Below are positions 58,714-64,000 of a stretch of 64,000 bases of DNA, piece after piece. The position numbers and the translations under genes were made by a program. Origin of the DNA: Artemisia argyi (taxonomy: Eukaryota; Streptophyta; Magnoliopsida; Asterales; Asteraceae); contig CM060685.1 in assembly GCA_030686995.1 (NCBI GenBank), positions 127,063,823-127,127,822 on the forward strand, given 5' to 3'. How positions within the stretch are numbered: position 1 is the stretch's first letter; each line of letters begins with the position of its first letter. The notes beneath the pieces are model-generated. The model was given only the letters and a program-made list of their open reading frames with translations, was not told the DNA's origin and searched no databases.

Positions 58714-58870
58714 TCATGGGTTAAAGGCATAATTTTGGTTGTGTGTGTGAAAAAGAAAAATAACATATTAATTCTTAAGTTATATTTAACAAACTATTTT
58801 ATATTAAAATGTTATTTTATTTCTTAGTCTTCTTCACACACACAACCAAAATTATGCCTTTAACCCATGA
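58714..58870. repeat. Long perfect inverted repeat (38-bp arms)
   Basis: The arms 58714-58751 and 58833-58870 are exact reverse complements (TCATGGGTTAAAGGCATAAT... and its complement), with an 81-base AT-rich loop. ATTAATTCTTAAGT also occurs twice (about 58701 and 58768). Could be a MITE core or a hairpin small-RNA source. Confidence 0.75.
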
Positions 58871-59755
58871 CCTTGCAACCAAACTTTAGTGATAATGGTT
58901 CAAACTACCAGTGAGATGGTCAAGTACCGCAATAATAATTGTACCACAGTCCCCACACGTGTTCACATTATTGTCATTTCCATGATTCCATTTGGACGAT
59001 ATGTGATCGATGGTCCCCATGGGGACATGGGTGTGATAGGAAGGAAGATCATCATTGATAAGTAAGATGGATGGGGTGTTCACGGTAGTGGTACTTTAAG
59101 TTGGATGGGTGTTGCTCAGAAAAGGTTGGTGTCACAGAAAAGTAGGATCGCCGGAAAGGACAGGAAAGAGATAGTAACCGGCTAGCATTTTTTAAAGTGA
59201 CTGGAAACTGGTTAATTGCCCGACATTGCAACTAAAACAAAGTTCGATACCTTAAATTGAGAAAAAATAAGATGGGTACCTTAAATTAGAATTGGACATA
59301 ACTTCGATACCTTTTTATGCAATTTGCCCTAACCTAAACCATTGATTTATAGTGATGTTACAAGTGATGCTAACCAGGTGTAAATACTTTATAGAAAAAC
59401 GTAAAACATTTTAAACCATAAAAACCTATTTAATAGGTATGGTTAATACTGGAAGTTTGAGCTGTTAAATAAAAGCAATTAAGACAACAGCAACAATAAC
59501 ACTAAAAACATCAAATAATGACAATTAACACAGAAATGAACCTTACTTATCTTACACAGAAAACACGACAAAGAAGATCTTACTTGCTTGGATCCTGTGC
59601 AGACAATAATGTCAGAATTAACCGGTGCGTGTGCTCGTGTTGTAATATGATATATTAGAATATCAGATTAGATTGTTAAATGCCCTAGTTTGAAAGAGCT
59701 TGTGGCATATTTGGGCTTTTCATGGGCTCCTGGTTCTTTGGGCTTGCTGGGTTCA
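58871..59755. other. Intergenic, no gene recognised
   Basis: A 65-codon minus frame (58886-59083) resembles nothing known. A G/C-richer patch with the palindromic GGTCCCCATGGGGACATGGG (59009-59028) stands out. The remainder is AT-rich. Confidence 0.4.
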
Positions 59756-60290
59756 AGGTGTTCATCGGTTCGGTTCTCGGTTAATCCGTTTATTCGGTTC
59801 GGGTTGTTCGGTTAAAATATTTTTTTGGGTAATAACCGAAAACCGAACATAACCGAACCAAAAATATCTATGACCGAACTGAACCGAGAACCGAACTAAA
59901 GTTCGGTTCGGTTATAGGTCAAAACCGAAAACCGAATTTTATACTTGAATTACATTATTTATATTTTTTTAAAGTTTAATTATATATATTTTTGGGAAAA
60001 AAAATATTTCAAGCATAAAAAGTGTTTTTTATATTAGTATAAAATTTTAATGGACATTTTTTATATATAAAATAATATAAATATATAAAAATATATATAT
60101 ATATATATTTATATAAATTCGGTTTTTGGTTCAGATAGCCAAACCCATATCCAAACCGAAAACCGAATTTTTAATTCGGTTCGATTCGGTTTAGACAAAT
60201 TCGATTCGGTTATAAGTTCGGCTCGTTTTTTTCGATTCGGTTCGGTTCGGTTTTCGATTTATTCGGTTTAATTCCCGCATGAACACCCCT
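59756..60290. mobile_element. MITE-like element made of GGTTCGGTT repeats
   Basis: The inverted ends AGGTGTTCATCGG and AGGGGTGTTCATGCGG (complement) enclose dense repeats of CGGTTCGGTT and AACCGAACC around an AT-rich centre with an (AT)n run near 60090-60112. The GGTGTTCA ends are common in plant hAT-like MITEs. No clean target duplication was found. Confidence 0.6.
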
Positions 60291-61396
60291 ATTTCAAACT
60301 GTAAATTTAACACGAGCGAGTCTTGTCTAACAAGTAGACGACATAAAGTTAAACTTAATCAATTTATTTTATGATAAGTATAATACACTTATTCTTTTTC
60401 ATAATTTTACGAAGACCACTTTAAAAATGTATCAATCAAATTTTTAGGTTTAAATTTAAGTTAATATTTTAGACACAAATTATTTTTCTAACACGACCTC
60501 CGATAAGAAAACTAGCAGATATCCTCTTGTTTATCGCTATCGAGGTATTTGGTTTATTCGAGTAATTGTATTACACTTTATACGCAATAAAAGTCTACAG
60601 GTGATCATTAATTATGATATTTTATTATAAAAGTCATTTCCACTATATCAAATTTAAAAATTATTTGCATAATTTTAAACTTGAATTTACATATATACAC
60701 CTTATGAAGTTTTGCATTAACTTGTTGGAATAATTAAGAACGGTTGATTTAGAAAAAGACATTGTGTTCTTGGTCAATAAATCACTATAATAATTATAGC
60801 ACTGGGTACCCTTGTGCCGTTGGGGTGGTGCTTTGGCAAAAAGTGATACTACGTCAGCAAAACTCTTTATGATATCAAATGTCTTTTGACATCATATTTT
60901 GTGCCGTTACCCTTAACACGAGAAAATGTGGTACCGTTGGAGGGTTTTTTTTCTTTTTTTTTCCAATTATTTAAACAAAAATATATTATTAAGGAAAAAG
61001 AAATTACAACATAATAATTTTTATAAAAAAGAAGTTGAACTTATTCTAATAACAAAAAAAATATGCAATCTTCTTCCTTCTTTTGCAAACACACACAAAA
61101 CATTGATTCTTCCATTTTAATAACCAAGAAAAAAAATAGCGTTGGCTGGTATCTATAATGCGAGGAGCTTTGGCGCGAGCACCGGTACGGTGCGCCGTTG
61201 ATTGAGGTGGGCTGGTAGAATGGCGCCACCCATCCAGCCAACCGTACCCCATGCTCTTAGAAAAGAGATAATTTACATATCAAAATTTTCCCGCATACCT
61301 AGAAGCAAATCTTCGCCACTCATTGGTCTATTGAGAAAAAAAGGAGGAGAATGATTAATATCTTTTAAAAAATGCATTTGCACTCATCTTTTTATA
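60291..61396. other. AT-rich intergenic sequence
   Basis: No gene. A GC-rich island at 61140-61255 (GGCGCGAGCACCGGTACGG...) and a short GGTACCCTTGTGCCGTTGG at 60806 are compositionally odd and may be MITE remnants. The ORFs at 60926 and 61041 are not supported. Confidence 0.4.
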
Positions 61397-61592
61397 CTCT
61401 TTCCGTCTCAAAATTATTGTCAGGAGACAAGATGCACATAATTTAATAAAAGTGGACTCACTTTAGTTTTCAACCACTCAAAGAGAATATTCCCCTACTA
61501 TATTCTCTAGTTTTTACTTAAAAAGAAATGTGGACAATTATTTTGAGACATCCCTAAAAGGAAATATTGACAATAATTTTGAAATGGGGGAG
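61397..61592. mobile_element. Stowaway-type MITE, second copy
   Basis: The ends CTCTTTCCGTCTCAAAATTA and, inverted, CTCCCCCATTTCAAAATTAT are flanked by TA. The interior matches the 45010-45209 element in reverse orientation (GTAGGGGAATATTC core). 196 bp. Confidence 0.85.
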
Positions 61593-62066
61593 TAACTTAA
61601 ATATTTTATAAACCGTTAATCGTTAGACAAACAAATTATAATGTCGTGATGGGCATTTTATTGTCTTTGAATAAACAGACACTTTCACAACGAATTATAT
61701 TAAAAATATTTTCAGAAAGATCATACATTGTTTAATACTAGATGTGTCCCCGTGGATAGCGATTGAATTTACTATATGACGGTAAATAGTTATAGTTGAG
61801 ATATTATAGTTAAATGTTCCGTGTAACGTTTAACAATTGACATTGGCAAGTCTTCAATATCATCTTAGATGACAATAACATCATATCAGTTCTAATTTAA
61901 CAAATTGAGATGAAAAAATGGATCGAGATTGAAATGAATTTATAAAAAGAAAAAAAAAATAGTTCATATCGGGTAATTCTAAAAACAACATTATTTTTAG
62001 AAACATAAACTTTATTTAAGGCAATTATTTCAAAAACTATTTTTAGGGATTAAACATTTTTTAAGG

Positions 62067-62110
<44 letters not shown>

Positions 62111-62501
62111 GAAAAACATTTTTGCATTATACGTAGTGGTGATATGGTTGGTGCAAATAAGTATTTGGTCATAAGCTTTGTTTGGCGCGACGTTTATAAG
62201 AGCTCAGCTTTTAAAATAAGCTAGCTGATAAAATAAGTTTTGTTTGTCACACAAACTTATGGAAAGTTTTATAAGCTGGAAGTCTCCATAAGCTCAAGTC
62301 TATTGAAATTGGCTTATAGGGCTTATAGCTAGTCAAATTACTTAAATACCCTTCAAAATATAATGGATTATCTCGCAAAAGCTGAAAGTATTTCTAAATT
62401 TAATTTAATGTATTTTTATACGATTTTACATTAATAAGCTTAAGCTCCTCCAACTAATCCTCCAAACTCCAGCTTTCGGCTTATAATATAAGCTCCAGCC
62501 T
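61593..62501. other. AT-rich intergenic sequence with poly-T and AAGCTTATAAGC-type repeats
   Basis: A run of 41 T lies at 62069-62109. 62170-62500 has many AGCTTATA/TATAAGCT palindromes and GTTTGGC, which look like a MITE remnant, but the ends could not be defined. No ORF. Confidence 0.45.
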
Positions 62502-62533
62502 CACTACAACAATAAGTAGGACGGGCGAGGAGA

Positions 62534-62793
62534 CTTTTGGCGGGGACACCCATGTCCCCGCCGAAAGTCGCTAAATGACAAAAACCATGCTGACCTGGCA
62601 CACCAAATGGCTGACCGAGTAGGAGAAATTCAACTCAAACTTTTAGCGGGGACATGTCCCCGCCAAAAGTTTCCCCAAGTTTGACCAAATTTTCTTATTC
62701 TCCCTCGCTGGCTAATTGTTCCCGCGTTTTTTTCCCTCCAACACTTTTTGAATAAATTCTGACCTTTTGGCGGGGACATGTCCCCGCCGAAAG
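62534..62793. repeat. Three subterminal palindromes of the CACTA element
   Basis: The core GGCGGGGACATGTCCCCGCC is a perfect 20-bp palindrome in copy 3, with flanking CTTTT/GAAAG. Copy 1 has an extra ACCC in the centre and copy 2 has AGCGGGG/CCCCGCCA. Spacing is about 105 and 125 bases. Confidence 0.85.
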
Positions 62794-62944
62794 TGGGATA
62801 TTTAAAAAAAAATTGATTTTATTTATAAATGATTTAATTAAGTTAAAAATCATTTAAAATTATTAAAATTTATTTAAATAAATTAAAAACGATTTAAACT
62901 AATTAAAAATGATTTCAAATAAAAATAAATGATTCAAAAATAAA

Positions 62945-64000
62945 CGATATTATCTCGACACATTCGTTTAACATCTCATGTATAACCATATCATCTCGAC
63001 TCATTCGTTTAACATGTTATGCATATCCATAACAATTCGACTCATCCGTTTAAATGTTATGCATATCCATAACAACTCGTCTCGTCCGTTTAACATGTTA
63101 TGCGTATCCATAACAACTCGCCTCGTCCGTTTAACATGTTATGCGTATCCATAACAACTCGACTCGTCCGTTTAACATGTTATGCGTATCCATAACAACT
63201 CGACTCGTCCGTTTAACATGTTATGCGTATCCATAACAACTCGACTCGTCCGTTTAACATGTTATGCGTATCCATAACAACTCGACTCGTCCGTTTAACA
63301 TGTTATGCGTATCCATAACGACTCGACTCATCCGTTTAACATGTTATGCTTATCCATAACGACTCGACTCGTCCGTTTAACATGTTATGCTTATCCATAA
63401 CGACTCGACTCGTCCGTTTAACATGTTATGCGTATCCATAACAATTCGACTCATCCGTTTAAATGTTATGCATATCCATAACAACTCGACTCGTCCGTTT
63501 AACATGTTATGCGTATCCATAACAACTCGACTCGTCCGTTTAACATGTTATGCGTATTCATAACAACTCGACTCGTCCGTTTAACATGTTATGCGTATTC
63601 ATAACAACTCGACTCGTCCGTTTAACATGTTATGCGTATCCATAACAACTCGACTCGTCCGTTTAACATGTTATGCGTATCCATAACAACTCGACTCCTC
63701 CGTTTAACATGTTATGCGTATCCATAACAACTCGACTCGTCCGTTTAACATGTTATGCGTATCCATAACAACTCGACTCGTCCGTTTAACATGTTATGCG
63801 TATCCATAACAACTCGACTCGTCCGTATCCGTTTAACATGTTATGCGTATCCATAACAACTCGACTCATGCGTTTAACATGTTATGCTTATCCATAACGA
63901 CTCGACTCCTTCATTTAACATGTTATGCATATCCATAACGACTCTACTCATTCTTTTAACATGTTATGCGTATCCATAACAACTAGACTCGTCCGTTTAA
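62945..64000 (+). repeat. 41-bp tandem array inside the CACTA element
   Basis: About 25 copies, diverged at the left edge and near-identical from about 63090 on. Each unit contains TGTTATG-CGTATC-CATAACA (7-bp inverted arms) and CGACTCGTCCGTTTAACA. One unit near 63824 has an 8-base insertion (CGTATCCG). The array continues past the window. Confidence 0.92.

Larger units (their letters stand above)
62502..64000 (+). mobile_element. CACTA (En/Spm) transposon, left end, runs off the window
   Basis: It starts CACTACAACAATAAG, the typical CACTA terminus. Three subterminal palindromes follow at 62534-62567, 62640-62669 and 62764-62793, of the kind bound by the element's own protein. Then comes a short AT-rich stretch and a 41-bp tandem array. 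No transposase is seen before the window ends, so its autonomy cannot be judged. Confidence 0.85.

Noticed and set aside
58886..59083. 65-codon minus-strand ORF as a small gene
   Set aside because: No known motif, no splice context, and it is surrounded by repeats.
62945..64000. CRISPR-like appearance of regular repeats
   Set aside because: The units are contiguous 41-mers without unique spacers, inside a CACTA transposon in a plant genome; this is a tandem array.

Overview
This window looks like gene-poor, repeat-dense plant nuclear DNA, most likely from an Asteraceae species. The plant assignment rests on GT-AG introns, very long Ty3/gypsy LTRs, Ty1/copia elements with iMet primer sites, Helitron, CACTA, Stowaway and Emigrant-type elements. 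The Asteraceae assignment is inference: the copia accessory ORF at 13121-16757 and the zinc-motif array at 41176-42266 resemble proteins I recall from daisy-family genome annotations. I see no bacterial, organellar or CRISPR-like content.

About 1-45 kb is one nested stack of transposons. The oldest visible layer is a minus-strand copia element (Copia-2: LTR 44026-44972, body 40403-43946, integrase continuing at 25259-25524). Gypsy-B (25525-40397, TSD TAGAC) splits its integrase domain. Gypsy-A, on the minus strand (LTR 21850-25258, internal pieces 6529-21849, other LTR 4452-6528), interrupts it again at 25258/25259. Gypsy-B carries a 6.2 kb Helitron (27223-33464) in its 5' LTR, and its 3' LTR keeps the empty site. 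The Helitron holds intron-containing fragments of an ERD6-like sugar transporter and of phytoene desaturase, plus a hAT-type MITE. Gypsy-A carries a solo LTR (TSD ATTTC) that is split by a young copia element (Copia-1, 8461-17293, TSD CAAGA), a small-LTR non-autonomous element (18791-21500, TSD GAACA), and an internally deleted Athila-like gypsy element (before 1 to 4451).

From 45 to 54 kb there is a Stowaway MITE, a second inverted copy of the solo-LTR family with a copia LTR inside it, a clean solo LTR of Gypsy-A (47768-51239, TSD ATTAA), several copies of a foldback/TIR repeat, and a probable Helitron 3' end. From 54.3 to 55.5 kb there are a hAT-like MITE and an Emigrant-like (pogo) MITE.

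The only apparently intact host gene is on the minus strand at 56318-57687. It has six exons with in-phase GT-AG introns and encodes a 170-residue YqgF/RuvX-family protein (putative pre-16S rRNA nuclease type). A small TIR element with paired ACGTG-core dyads lies about 400 bp upstream of its start codon.

From 58.5 to 62.5 kb the DNA is AT-rich with MITEs, a long perfect hairpin and poly-T tracts. The window ends inside a CACTA transposon that starts at 62502. It carries three copies of a GC-rich subterminal palindrome and then a 41-bp tandem array running off the end.

The most unusual material is Copia-1. Its LTRs look identical, yet most of pol is missing, gag is frameshifted, and it keeps a very large accessory ORF, a divergent antisense ORF, and a short stranded motif (CTGCTGCTA) repeated through LTR, coding and intergenic DNA. 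The Helitron with its two recognisable gene captures is the other main point of interest.
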